This document shows, piece after piece, positions 42,377 through 54,605 of a stretch of 64,000 nucleotides of DNA. Position numbers and translations under genes: made by a program. The stretch covers positions 16,124,491 through 16,188,490 of the forward strand of contig OX442317.1 of assembly GCA_949358305.1 (NCBI GenBank), given 5' to 3'. The notes beneath the pieces were generated by a model. The model had not been told where the DNA came from, made no database searches, and saw nothing but the letters and a program-made list of their open reading frames with translations. Position 1 is the stretch's first letter. Each line of letters starts with the position of its first letter. The DNA comes from Strigamia acuminata (Eukaryota > Arthropoda > Chilopoda > Geophilomorpha > Linotaeniidae).

Positions 42377-42816
42377 TTAAATATGCTTGTTGGGGCGTAT
42401 TCGAGTTTTGGCAACTCTTGCTTTTGCACCTTGATTCTGTAGTTTGCTCATATAAGAGGCGAGTGATTTTCTGAGTTGTTGTACTGACGATGCCGATATT
42501 GCAGTGCAAACTTGTAATGTGTATTCTGTAATCGTATATATTAATTTTTTTTTGATAACAAAGATTATAGTTACTTACCGATAATAACGTTTAATTTGTT
42601 TTCATCTAAAACAGATAATTGTTGGTTGGAATTATTTAGTGTACTCGATTTCCAAGCTTTACATCTTTTTGAAAGAACTGAATTTTGTAATTCTTCTTCG
42701 GAAAATACCAGTTTCAGCAATGAAATTACATATAGAGTTGGTCTGTTTTTATCATAGTCACAACGAGATAGCTTTTTCTGGTCTATGTATACATCATGCC
42801 CGATGTGAACAAGTTC
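42377..42816 (-). CDS. BEN-like domain gene, last two exons (copy A)
   Basis: Two minus-strand exons fit together. Exon 42579-42816 starts after a TTTGTAG acceptor, encodes ELVHIGHDVYIDQKKLSRCD ... RPTLYVISLLKLVFSEEEL and ends at a CG|GTAAGT donor. A 53-nt intron follows, then exon 42377-42525 after TTACAG, ending VAKTRIRPNKHI and TAA. The splice phase (1) matches exactly. The first exon has the look of a BEN domain (ELV-x-IG, hydrophobic helix, LVFSEEEL), a DNA-binding or chromatin domain. Upstream exons are unclear: one candidate lies near 42930-43025. Whether this copy is intact further 5' is unknown, because the duplication breakpoint is at 44158. Confidence 0.6.
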
Positions 42817-44158
42817 CTACAAATTAAATTTTTTGCATAATAAAATGGATACTATTATTCAAAAAGAAATGAAGTTTTTTTACAAATGCCGCAGTTTGAC
42901 TTTATATTCATTCAAGAGTTAATATTATATTGATCTCTACGATAACATGTGGTATTGAAGGAATATTACCATGGATAGCACCTAAAGTGTTGGTCTCAGA
43001 TACAAGATTTATCTGTATTGAAACATGTTATCCAACAACAAACTACACTGGTAATTGGGGTCGTTGTACTGGGCGCAACATAGCAAAGCGAGAGATCGCG
43101 TTTCAGGATGCGTATGCGATTTCGTAGCGCGACGTTGCGTTTCGGGAAGCGTACGCAATTTTGTGCGTTGCGTCATAAACATAAAACAGCCCCTATAAAC
43201 ATACATTTTATGCGACTAGGTCTACTTTGTCCAAAAATAATGTGTAAACATCCTGAACTTAACTAAGAGTCTATAAACGTCCTTACGTTAATTATCCTCG
43301 TTATACTACACACGTAAGTAAGAAATTAAAAAATTTAACACATGGTTTTTATAAAATTCGCGCAAAAGTTGCATACCGGCAAAATTTCCCACTAGCGATC
43401 TCGCCTGGCGACTTTGCAGAGTGGAAAGAAACGGTTCAATTCGTTGTAAGCAACATGAGGCACATTCAAAATCTTTTCAAAGCAAAATGTGTCATCATTC
43501 TGTACGTGTTTACACTTGGAATAGAGGCGGGAAAGAGAATGTTATGCCAATTTACCGCCCTTTTATTAGCCCTTGTAGTGCCAAATTATTCAAACGTTTT
43601 GCGCCACATTATTCTGGAACACTACAGGGACAACATGTCGCGTTTAGCAATTGCAAACAATGTAATACAGATTGCTAGGCGCGAAAAACAATGCTGTTTC
43701 TAGGCGTGTCGCGCCCTAAATACATCACCGGTAATTGTTTAATTGATTATCCTGTCTGATTTGATTAACTTGCCTGATTTGTTACTTTTTTTTCATGATT
43801 GTTTTATAATTAATTATCTTATGGGGTTTGGTTGCCATGACTGTCTCGATTGCCGTGTCTGGTTTGGTTATCTTGTTTGATTTGGTTACCTTTTCATGAC
43901 TGTCTTCTTTGTCAGTATTGACAGATTTGAGGGAATTGATTACTTCACTAGAAGATCTTTTAATACAATCATTGGATTCAAATTTGACACCGTCATCAGA
44001 ATCAGAATCAATATCTGCAGCATCAACAGTGTCCTTAAACACCAAGCTGTCATTGTGCTTAGATTCCAATTTGCCATCGCCTTTAGAGCATTTTAACTTT
44101 GAATCATCTTTTATGTCAACCAATACAGAATGATTTGATCGTGCATTGGTGATTTCCT
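42817..44158. other. Upstream part of BEN-like gene region; weak exon candidates
   Basis: On the minus strand an acceptor (AATACAG, ~43021) precedes ~30 open codons (INLVSETNTLGAIHG...). At 43782-44158 there is an acidic Ser/Asp/Lys-rich frame (DIKDDSKLKCSKGDG, DSDSDDG), a common linker type in BEN proteins, running into the LTR junction. On the plus strand an 82-codon ATG frame (43455-43703) has no recognised family. GCGTTTCGGGAAGCGTACGC words repeat near 43100-43160. Confidence 0.3.
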
Positions 44159-44861
44159 CGGGTTGCTCGATCGACGGAGGCGAATCACGGAACAAGTCAA
44201 CGCGACTCGACGGCGGCGGGTGAGCGGAGTTTCTCGGGCGTTACCCGAAATTCGTATTCTGTGCGCAAATGTGGCTGGTTCCACCGAAATCTATTCAGTG
44301 GAAACAGCAATGTCTCTTAACTCACCAAAACGTATAAACCCGGTCAGCACTTGGAATCCTTTTGTTTGAAGTTCTTCAGTGATGATCATGTGGGTTGTTT
44401 GTTGTTGGTGTGTTGTGTCAAGAGTGGGCCAAACCGCCAAAATTTGGGGTTTTATGCACTCTCGAAATCTGCGCACGAAATATGTGCAGATTACTAATTT
44501 TGGCACAACAAAGGATCTTGTTGCTCCAAAAGCCGTTATTATTACATCATAACCGTTGGCTATGGGAAGGGTGGCGTGTGCCAGACACGCTTCAAACATG
44601 CGCAGCGGATGCTGCGCAGACGTCGTATTTTAGTGAGACAATGGATTTTGCCTCGCTAAGCGGTTAATTAACGCTTCACCCCACATAATATTGGGGTGAA
44701 CCGTGTTAGGGGAGTTTTTTCCCCCTAAATTATGTAATTGTTTGGCGTGTGCCAAACACAAAAATTACAGAATAAAACGTAAATACAACTTCTTTCGTGG
44801 TGACTCTTTTTATTAAATAAAACACATTAAATTTGAATAAAAGTGGCTCAGGGTCACCACA
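44159..44861 (-). repeat. Truncated 3' LTR of copy B
   Basis: Starts at the position equivalent to 33021. The junction with unrelated sequence (TTTCCT|CGGGTTGCTCG) is the tandem duplication breakpoint. Confidence 0.88.
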
Positions 44862-44989
44862 TTTCCCTCCTTTTTATTTAAATCCAGAGAGATTTACAAA
44901 AATAATGGAATAATAAAAATGAATGGAAAAGACAAAAGAAGTAAAAGAATAAACGAGCACACAATGTCTTTTCTTCTTTTCCCCTCAGC

Positions 44990-46552
44990 TTAATGCTTGG
45001 GTCTTGGACATCGAGCTTGCGCTCGACCGATGCCAGGCAGCATCTTAGGCAATTCCTCGCTTGGCGCCTTTTGCGTTTTCTTCAAAGCGCTGAGCGACGC
45101 TCCGGCGGTCGCTCTGGTGGCTGGTGGAAGGGAAGCTCCGGCTGGTCGAGCTCTAGCACGTTCTTGGTGCGGAGTGGGTGTGTAAGCCCACTCCCGTCGC
45201 AGGCGGATTTTGGCATCGCCAGGCAGTTCTCCACGGTCTAGTGCCTGTCGCACTAGCTCGGCACGGACTGCCGGGGGATCCAATCGGATAGAGTACCAGG
45301 CATCCAGGTACTCTGGGACCAATCCCATTGGTGACGACCACAAATACGAGGCGGCGGCCAAAGCTTGCTTGTGTGAGATGAACACACCGGGGAATAACAG
45401 ACGGGTTAATCCCGGAACCAGTTCGCGTTGTAGCTGGTTCAACATGTGATGATGAACGTCACGAATCTTCAAGTGGCTGATTTTTCCGGCCACTCGCTGC
45501 CAATCTTTAATGGCTTCTACTATTTGAGCTCTCTGGTAGGAATCGAGCTCAGGCAGCATTTCATGCTGCATTTGCATTGGGTACAGCTCACAGCGGTCCC
45601 AATGTGCACGAAAAAATTCATCAAAGTAAGGAGCTGGTTTCATGCTTCTAGAATCGCTTTTTTGGCGATTAGTGTGTTCCGGGACGGGCACACTAAAGTT
45701 GGTGGCAGTGCGGCCAATCACGTTACGCACTGCGTAGGGAGGAATAGGAATTTCGGGAACATATTCCAGTTTCTCCCCATCATCTTGGAACGACTCAAAC
45801 GATGAGTCTGAGTCCAAAGTCTTATCTAAAGAAGGCGTTGGTGAGCGTCCTCGCGCTGGAGCTGGTGAAGCGGGACGCGGCGAAAGGTTGGGCCACTCGC
45901 CGCGACACATTGGTGGTGCATTTCGCTCCCACTCGCTGATGTCGGCGGTCGCTGGTACGTTCAATGATCCAGCGATTGGTCCTCGTCTTGATTCGGGACG
46001 TGCGGACGGAGAATCTGGTCGCTCCATGTCGTGGAGCGAAGGTGAGGATGGGTCCGACTGATAAACCTCCATCGCGTCCTGTTCATCAGTCTCGTTGCTG
46101 GATGTAGATGAGTCCTGGCCAGGGACTGAACAACCCTCTCCTGGAAGAGGTCGATGCAGCAGCGGCATCCCCAATTTTTCCTCGAAGAACAGAAGTTCTT
46201 CTTGAGCCTTTTGCTCATCAATCAGTCGCTGTTTGGTGGTGGCTCGAGCGACTGCTTTCTTCAGCTTCCGGGACGTGGAACGATCGGAAGCGGCTACGGC
46301 GGTGTCGTCCATGTCAATTGGGTCGGTAGAAGACGATGACGGGACTTCAACCACTTCTTCTCCGTAGAACGGAAGGGATTCGCGAGCTTCGTGCTCCGCG
46401 GCAAGTTGACGTTTGGCGGCGACTTGAGCTGCTATTTGAGCGGCTGCTTTCTGCGCTCTTCGGGACGGGAAACGGCTCAAAGTGGTAATCACTTGTCCTC
46501 CTAAGGCAATTCGATTTAATAAATCAGATTGTGGTTCCTGACTCTGATCAGT
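44990..46552 (-). CDS. ORF3 in the env position, unknown protein (copy B, intact)
   Basis: At least 500 codons, open upstream to a splice-acceptor-like site at 46553-46554. The N-terminal third is Ala/Arg/Gln-rich with two similar segments (KKAVARATTKQRLIDEQ and AAAQIAAQVAAKRQLAAEHE, each followed by an acidic patch), suggesting an internal duplication. A Ser/Pro/Asp-rich linker follows. The C-terminal third is a compact Trp-rich domain (FFRAHWDRCELYP, IKDWQRVAGKISHLKIRDVH, SYLWSSPMGLVPEYLDAWYS), ending in a basic Ala-rich tail. There is no signal peptide or membrane segment, so it is not a typical Env. Function unknown. Confidence 0.6.
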   Translation of the reverse strand, partial: TDQSQEPQSDLLNRIALGGQVITTLSRFPSRRAQKAAAQIAAQVAAKRQLAAEHEARESLPFYGEEVVEVPSSSSTDPIDMDDTAVAASDRSTSRKLKKAVARATTKQRLIDEQKAQEELLFFEEKLGMPLLHRPLPGEGCSVPGQDSSTSSNETDEQDAMEVYQSDPSSPSLHDMERPDSPSARPESRRGPIAGSLNVPATADISEWERNAPPMCRGEWPNLSPRPASPAPARGRSPTPSLDKTLDSDSSFESFQDDGEKLEYVPEIPIPPYAVRNVIGRTATNFSVPVPEHTNRQKSDSRSMKPAPYFDEFFRAHWDRCELYPMQMQHEMLPELDSYQRAQIVEAIKDWQRVAGKISHLKIRDVHHHMLNQLQRELVPGLTRLLFPGVFISHKQALAAASYLWSSPMGLVPEYLDAWYSIRLDPPAVRAELVRQALDRGELPGDAKIRLRREWAYTPTPHQERARARPAGASLPPATRATAGASLSALKKTQKAPSEELPKMLPGIGRAQARCPRPKH

Positions 46553-47182
46553 CTGGAAAATTAAAATAATTATTCAATAAGTTTGTAAATAATTATTAAT
46601 TCGCGACTATTTAAAATAAATTCGCGTAAGTTTGTTAAAACTTAAATTTTGTTGCCATTTGTTTTGTACTAGCAAGTGTACGAGTTGTCATAGCAACTCC
46701 CTCTTTTGTGTTTAGAGTCGCGATCACGTGACTCTCGTCATCTTGCTAATTATAGCAATCAGTGTAACTTTCATTTCAAATTCGAATTAATCCGAATTCT
46801 TCGTGAAATATACACTGCGTTTATTAATTATATTAAATAAAATGTTTCCAGTTTATTTACCTTTGTCGGGCTACGGGATTTCTTTCCCGTTAGGCGCCCT
46901 TTTCCCGATTTACGTCTATCGGACATCGAAACTGTTTCAGTATCGCTTGAAATCGAGATTTTCTTTCATATACGGAAAGAAAATAAAATAAATGAATATT
47001 TGTTTATCCTTTTCATTGAAGAAAACTACTTACAAGTAAGGTTTTTCTTCTTTTTCACGGGACGCGAGTCTCAATACTAGTTGTCGGAGGCGCGCTACTT
47101 CGAAGAGTGGAATAATCCAATCTCCGTAGTAGAAGAATTATGTTAGTGATACGATATGACGTCACTAATTATCACCGTATGA

Positions 47183-47991
47183 TTAACGTTTACTAGACGG
47201 TGGTTGATCAAGCTCTGCGTCACAGAGTTGATTTTTGAGCTGGGTACGCTCAAAGGGTGGAATACAAAGTTCACTCTCGGTTTGAGGATTAAACTTTGGT
47301 TTTTGAAAATAAACAAACTTGTACAAATCAGCGGGTGAGTTGTTTTGTTTATCTTTTAATGTTTTCATGGCTAAAAACATTTTCTTCTTTCTTTTAACCA
47401 TATCTTTAAGTCGACATGGAAACGGCGTGGCTTCCGAGTGAAATTCTACGTTTTGGTTTATTTCAGCTTTTATCGGATCCGTGGATATTTTTGTGCCGTT
47501 GGAAGTAATTACAACTTTGTCAATATTTTGATCGACTTTTTCTTGTGTATGTACTTTTAGAAGTGGAAGATGATGGTTAATGGAGTTTTTAACCACTTCG
47601 CTTTCACTTCGCTGTGTATTTGAAGTTTTAATAAAAGACTTCTTTTGTATTTTGTCTAGTAATTTGTCAGTTACTAGTGTTGTTAAATTAATTAATTTAA
47701 TAAATTCTTTGATTCCTTTTTTGTTTGGAATCAAAGGCGATCTGTAATTTAGGTTTTTCTTTGTCAGAATTTCAACGATGGAAGAGGTTAGTTTAGCTAG
47801 TTTTTTGAGAGTTGTTTTTTCAACTTTAGCTAATTTAGATGGTATTTTTACACTGGTCAAATTAATTTTTAACGAATTGAAATCTTTTAATTCTTGTTTA
47901 ATTTTTTCCATTATTTGCAAATTCTGTTTCAGTATTTCCGATTTTTTAGAAAACGCAGTATTCACTAGACCAGGTGAATCTGCGTCTATAA
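47183..47991 (-). CDS. ORF2, Gag-linked -1-frame extension (copy B)
   Basis: Same as 36017-36825 with a Pro-to-Ser change near RPPLIPNKK. The frame stays open in both copies. Confidence 0.55.
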
Positions 47992-50336
47992 GTTTTTTCG
48001 AATAAGCTTATTTAAGTTTTTAATAGCCTCTTCGAAATCTGCTACGATCGTATTTTTCTCACTATTTTCTAGTGGACAAATCTTCTGCCAATGACCTCGA
48101 GTATTGCATATACTACAGGGGTCAGGTGTTGGTTTTTGATTTGTTATATCAGGAAAAGTCCAGCGAGAACGAGCACTGGCTCCAGTTTGTTCTCGAGATG
48201 ACGCAAGTGATTTTGAATTGTTCTTCATTTTCACTTTTTTAGTATCAAAGGTAACTTTTTTCTGGGTCACATTTGGTCTGAATTTTCCAGCCACTGGTCC
48301 ATTTTTCGTAATTAGGACGGTGTCTATGCTGTCAAATTCTTTTTCATCGGTCTCATTTCTGGGACTGATTGTTTTAGCTCTCATCAAATGAGGTAATTTC
48401 TTTAAAAGGAAATTAGAAGTTTTCAAATCATTTTTCTGTTTGATTCGTTCAGGACAATTATTTCCTCCTGAGGGACGGGTAAAAGAAACTTTAGTATTTT
48501 CTTTTTGTCTATTTAAGTGCGCTTTTTTGGCGGCACTTAGGCAGGTTTCGTATCTTGCTTCTAGTTGAACCTGATTTTCCAACAGAAATTTCACTGTTTT
48601 GGAAATTTCTCCACAGTTAGGAGCATCGGGCAGGAGTAACAAATTACTGAAGTAATATGTTAATCCATTCCGGAATTTCATGTCCACTGTTGCATCGTCA
48701 GGTTGCTGAGTCATTTGCAACAGTATTTCTTCTGTACGACGTAGGTAAGAGCGTAGTCCTTCTCCTTGTTCTTGTTTTAACTTTTTCCAAAGTGAGAAGG
48801 CATCTTCGTACAATTCTCCGAATGCGTACATAAATTCTCTTACAAACTCATTCCAGTTTGTAAATTTCTTTCTCCTGAACCAATCTCGGGCTTCTCCCAT
48901 CAAGGCACGTGGAATTAATTTTGTAAGCGTGTCTTGAGGTCCACAGCCGTATTTTTGGGCTATTTTCAGGATCATATCTAGAAAATTGGATCCAATCTGC
49001 CATTCTCCATTAAAGAGGGGTGGCGATATTTGATCCCAACGAATGAACTTTTCGTTGATTCGATTATGTGTCCAGTTTACAGACGCATAGCTGCCAATTT
49101 TGCGAAGAATAAAATCTTCATGTTGATCAGCTTGTTTAAGAATACTGATTTCTTGATCAGTATAAAAAGGTTCGAATTTTGGTTTTTCTACACCTTTTTT
49201 ACGTGTCCTAACTCTAGGCTGACTTCTCTGTTTTAACAGTGAGGAGTCTTTGGTGATGGGAAATTCATTCAAATTTTCGTTTGATTGAATCGGGTAATTA
49301 AGTAACTCGGGTGAGTCATATTCCTTTATTAAGTGACAACCTCTACCGGTCACTTCCTCTTGGTTTGAGCAGTTAACGGTTACCCTAAGGTTGCCGTTGT
49401 TTTTTATTAAATCAGTAATGTCGGATTGACTTTCTTGATTTTCTTTTCTATTGGGCGAGTCGTCAGACGACTCTTGCTGTTCAATGGTTGCGGGAGAAGG
49501 TGAATTTAAGATGTCTGTTAAGTTATCACCGATCTCACTCAACCGATCCAGATTTTTTAAGATTCTGCGTGCAGCATCATCTCGCAGCACGGTAGCTGAT
49601 TTTTTACGAACACTACAATCGTTTAGTGATTCCTCACTATCTGACAAATCTATCTGATTTTCTATTGAAAAATCAGACCAGTTTAGATTAACTGTTAAAG
49701 GTGAGTTTTGGGCACCTTTTGATGATATTTGTGTAGATTGTACAAAAATGTCATCTTTGCTTTTTGTTGGTTCCGGATTGGCAGCCTTTTGGGTGTTAGC
49801 TGAGTCTGCTCTGGAACTTTTGGTTTCAGGGGTCTTGCTAGCTGAATTTGCTTTTGGTAGGCGACCCCTGGTAGACTGACGCATTCTCGCGAGTCGATCA
49901 GCCTAGGCGAAGGAGATGATGACGTGGGGCTTATTTCCTTTGGCCACATCACTTGTAAACCATTTCGATCTACTTCAACCTTCGCGGACTCACAACAACT
50001 ATTCATAAGTGGAATATTGAGTTCGGGTTGGTTGTCGAGTGGTTTTAAAACACTCGTAACAGTTGACGATGTAACTGTTGTTGATTTGGGGCTGCATACC
50101 GCTGGAGGAGGCGACTCTACGCCTTGTGCGGACGGTAGCATGAGCCATGAGTGTGGCGCACTCTGTGTTATTTTTGGTGGACTTAATTTTAAGTCGTTTC
50201 GTGCCTGTTTTGTATTTCCAGTCAAAATATCATTTTTTGACTGGCTAGTTGACTGGATAATGGTCGAAGGTGTTTCGGCCATTCTCTTCTTAGCTGGTCT
50301 TCCTCGTGGCATCTTAACCTTTGGAGATGGCTCCAT
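47986..50336 (-). pseudogene. gag of copy B, broken by 496-bp deletion
   Basis: The 5' part (from the ATG near 50336) and the 3' part (from ~49884 to 47986, with capsid region and CSICNTRGHWQKIC knuckle) are separated by a 496-bp deletion matching 38739-39234 of copy A. The deletion removes residues ~145-310, including the coiled coil, and shifts the frame. Confidence 0.85.
47992..47998 (-). promoter_or_regulatory. -1 frameshift heptamer A AAA AAC (copy B)
   Basis: Unchanged from copy A, in gag phase directly before TTA TAG. Confidence 0.65.
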
Positions 50337-50457
50337 TTTTGTTAGTAAGAACAAGAAAGATGAGGAAGAAAGACAAGTAGGTGGGTGAAATTTAAACTGT
50401 CGTAAATTTATCGTTAAACAATGAAAATATCAAATCGATCCCGGACGGGCCCCCAAG

Positions 50458-51854
50458 TGTTGCGATCCTCCGGGCTTTCCACTCTAAAACAAATACTTAC
50501 CTGGTTTGGAGTGGTTCGCAATTGAGATGCCGTTTATAGGCCTTATACTCGGTTGCCTTTGTGGTGTCTAGGGGTAATTTTATGAAAGGAAAACGACAGT
50601 TTGAATTGAATAAAATACAAAAATGTTTTATTTGTGCGAAAATTACAAATATAATTACAGGAAATATAATTAACGAATTTACTAGAATTAGTGGTTAAAA
50701 CTAGGAAGAAGAAAAAGAAGAGGAATGGGAAATGAGTCAAGTGAAACGGTTACGCTCACTTGAAACAAAGGAAAAAGGCGCCAACAACGACGGTTGATCG
50801 TTGGGCGCGAGTATTTGGCGCGCAACAAACGGCTGCTTGTTGCGCTCGGAAAATGGCGAGACGTACTCGCCTGAGAAATATTATTTCTCGATGAAAACTG
50901 CTGCTTTCTATTCGTAAGCTCCGGAGTAAAGCTCGCAGGTGGCTTACGAATATCGGCGACGATTCTCTACGAGAAGTTTTGCCGTTGACGACGACGATGA
51001 GAGTACCAGAGTAAAACTCGATGGCGCTCTCACAATAATCAAACAACGAGCAGGGAACAAATTTCCTTCGCTCGTTCGATGGCGATGAACAGTGAACTCC
51101 GGAGTAAAGCTCGCAGGTGGTTCACTGTCTTCTCACGATGGTTGACGGCGACGGGTTGCTCGATCGACGGAGGCGAATCACGGAACAAGTCAACGCGACT
51201 CGACGGCGGCGGGTGAGCGGAGTTTCTCGGGCGTTACCCGAAATTCGTATTCTGTGCGCAAATGTGGCTGGTTCCACCGAAATCTATTCAGTGGAAACAG
51301 CAATGTCTCTTAACTCACCAAAACGTATAAACCCGGTCAGCACTTGGAATCCTTTTGTTTGAAGTTCTTCAGTGATGATCATGTGGGTTGTTTGTTGTTG
51401 GTGTGTTGTGTCAAGAGTGGGCCAAACCGCCAAAATTTGGGGTTTTATGCACTCTCGAAATCTGCGCACGAAATATGTGCAAATTACTAATTTTGGCACA
51501 ACAAAGGATCTTGTTGCGCCAAAAGCCGTTATTATTACATCATAACCGTTGGCTATGGGAAGGGTGGCGTGTGCCAGACACGCTTCAAACATGCGCAGCG
51601 GATGCTGCGCAGACGTCGTATTTTAGTGAGACAATGGATTTTGCCTCGCTAAGCGGTTAATTAACGCTTCACCCCACATAATATTGGGGTGAACCGTGTT
51701 AGGGGAGTTTTTTCCCCCTAAATTATGTAATTGTTTGGCGTGTGCCAAACACAAATATTACAGAATAAAACGTAAATACAACTTCTTTCGTGGTGACTCT
51801 TTTTATTAAATAAAACACATTAAATTTGAATAAAAGTGGCTCAGGGTCACCACA
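50458..51854 (-). repeat. 5' LTR of copy B
   Basis: 1,397 bp, nearly identical to 39788-41184, including the splice donor word. Confidence 0.92.
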
Positions 51855-53046
51855 ACTCTTAGCCCAATTCTTCGATAATCCGACCCTTGTCCGACATGTC
51901 TTCATGTCATTAAAACTCATAGATTTTCTATGTAACTTGGTAAACTTAAAAACTTTACCCAAAGGAATTTTTTGTTAATGAGCTTACATAGTTATTGCTT
52001 CTTAAAACTCTGTACTGCCAAACATTAGGGATTGGGTTTGCCAACATTTCGCTTTGTGGACGACCTTTCATGACAGCGTCTAAGTCATACAAACGAGGGG
52101 GAAACACTATAAATATTATGGATTATGTTGACATGGCAGCAGTAACAACCAATGTCAAGAAATGCCACTTGGATTAATCCTCGTAGTCCCAACCTAAAAA
52201 TAATCCCTTACTCACCCAACCCTGGTCATTTTTTATCCCAAGCCGAAAATGAGTAAAAATGATTTTATTCTCTGAGTATTTCATGTTTCTGAAAAAAATT
52301 AAGCAATTCGGTATTTGTCGAAAAGAGCGACAAAAATAATTGACATTGCATTCAAAAGTAGTGAGTAAACAAAGGAATTTTGTTAAAAAGAAATTTGTGA
52401 TTTTTAAATCTATTATTTTTTTTATTGTTGTTATGATGTTAAATGAAAATACATGAAATTTCAAAATGAAAATCCCAATATTTTTTTAGAAAAAAAATAA
52501 AAACATTTTGGAAGTTAAAAATTGACCCTAGGTTGGTGTGGGGAGGGTTAAACAATTTTCTGCTAGAAATTATTCACATTCCTCGACTAATCCTTGTCAT
52601 CTCAGTTGTGTCCATGGAATAATATTTCACCTCATTCGAAATGTGTATGTAAACGCAGTAGTACTTATTTACATATAAAAACATGTTTTTTTTCAATTGT
52701 TTATTTTTTTATTGATTATACAAAGTTAATTATTGGTTATTATACTTTAAATATATGAAACAAGCAGGGTGTTATAACTGCTATCTATTAAAACGATTTT
52801 ACAACAAGTATATTGAATTATTTTTTCAATGTCTTAGTTGAGGCAAGACAATTGATTACATATTATATTCATGAGATGTGAACAAGCTGATGTTATCGAA
52901 TCCAGATTGATTTTTATGTCACTTGAAAGATAAACTCAAAACAGCAAACAGAAGGACCTATAATATATTCCCCTGTAATTGTTGTTCCCTGTTCAAGTGT
53001 GGTAGAGGGTGAGATTATCTCCAAGAAACACTATGATTCTTCAGAT
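51855..53046. repeat. Duplicated flank (copy of 41185-42376)
   Basis: Differs from 41185-42376 by only a handful of substitutions (for example CTGACCC/CCGACCC near 51882). Content as in copy A. Confidence 0.85.
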
Positions 53047-53462
53047 TTAAATATGCTTGTTGGGGCGTATTCGAGTTTTGGCAACTCTTGCTTTTGCACC
53101 TTGATTCTGTAGTTTGCTCATATAAGAGGCGAGTGATTTTCTGAGTTGTTGTACTGACGATGCCGATATTGCAGTGCAAACTTGTAATGTGTATTCTGTA
53201 ATCGTATATATTAATTTTTTTTTGATAACAAAGATTATAGTTACTTACCGATAATAACGTTTAATTTGTTTTCATCTAAAACAGATAATTGTTGGTTGGA
53301 ATTATTTAGTGTACTCGATTTCCAAGCTTTACATCTTTTTGAAAGAACTGAATTTTGTAATTCTTCTTCGGAAAATACCAGTTTCAGCAATGAAATTACA
53401 TATAGAGTTGGTCTGTTTTTATCATAGTCACAACGAGATAGCTTTTTCTGGTCTATGTATAC
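53047..53462 (-). pseudogene. BEN-like gene copy B, exons interrupted by Gypsy element
   Basis: Last exon at 53047-53195 and most of the BEN-like exon at 53249-53462. The remaining 5' part of that exon is at 63792-63819 beyond the Gypsy insertion. Coding changes from copy A are minimal. The insertion separates the exon after the DVY codons, so this copy cannot give a normal message. Confidence 0.65.
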
Positions 53463-53989
53463 TGTTACGCGGTGGACGACACGCCGTTTGCCGGCTGTCA
53501 CCCACACGCCTCCGTAAGTATAAAGCTCTGTTTAAATTCACAAAACTCTCGCTAGAGTTCGCAATAAGCGGAAGAGCGACGATTAACCCCAGTTAACGAT
53601 AATAGAACGATCTGAAGTTATTTAAGAGTTAACGGGAGCTGAGGAGCTCAGTTCTCTTGGCTTGTCGATCCGTGAAGGATACGGCATCCGAACTCTGGTT
53701 TTGAATACATTTATTAATCATGCTTTTTCAGATATTGTTTAGGTTTACATTATCATTTATTATTTAGTTTTAGGTTATCAATTAATGTATTATTACTCTG
53801 AGCCTAGACAGTGTTTATTTTATACTTTAATAAAGAAACTGTGTTATTTGATTATCCAATGAGTCCCCATCATTTCTATCTCACTTGCAGCGTAATTAAC
53901 CTAGTTTAGCTTAGTCTGAATGCAATTAGCTCAGTAGTATTTACAAAGTTATAAACGTGGTCAAACAGTGGTGTGTTGGCCACGTAACA
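53463..53989 (+). repeat. 5' LTR of Gypsy element
   Basis: 527 bp, TGTTACGCGG to CACGTAACA. Followed by AAGTGGTGGAGGTTGCGG. I cannot match this to a tRNA 3' end with confidence. Confidence 0.92.
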
Positions 53990-54605
53990 AAGTGGTGGAG
54001 GTTGCGGTCTTTCTATTTTGAAACCCATTAATTGGCTGAAAGTAGTGAAAATTAGTAAAAAGTGAAGTGAAATTGGCCAGTTATTTGCTAAAAATTAGAA
54101 GATCCAGTTAAAATCCGTACAAAATTGCATTAAAATTCAGTAGAAGTAGAATAAAATCATATAAAATTTTGAAAAAGCTGCATACTCATTTGAATAAGTG
54201 GTGAGATTGGAAAGGTGACTCATTGTGAGAATTTTTTTTTGAGGTCAATTGATGTTGAATAGTTAATTAGATTATTAAGAAAGTTTCACATTTTAAATTG
54301 TTAAAGTTGTTTATCTAAGTTGAAATTAATATACTAAAATGAGGTTGTTTTGGAGGTTAAGAGTTGTGAATATTGAATGTTTATTTAATAGTGGAAAAGT
54401 TAATAATGATTTGATTTCAGGAAATGTTTTCTTTTTGGTTTATGTAGAAGTTTATATTGATTTTGATGATTAATTTTGATTATTTTTCAGAAAATAATTT
54501 AGTATTTTGATTTTGTTAAAACTTATGTTGAATTTGGTGATTGATTGTGATAAATAATTGTGCATGAGTCTATTTTCAGGGTTCAGGAAGTGTTGTTGAG
54601 AGTGT

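Larger units (their letters stand above)
44159..51854 (-). mobile_element. Pol-less LTR element, copy B (LTR-truncated by tandem duplication)
   Basis: Copy of 33021-41184 with the outer part of its 3' LTR missing (plus-strand left side). The offset is 11,138 bp at the left and 10,670 bp after the 496-bp gag deletion. It ends at 51854 with the same ACTC and the same flank as copy A, so it arose by duplication of the locus and not by a new insertion. Confidence 0.88.

Noticed and set aside
53990-54007. Named tRNA primer site for the Gypsy element
   Set aside because: The sequence after the LTR begins AAGTGGTGGAGG and I cannot match it to a specific tRNA 3' end.
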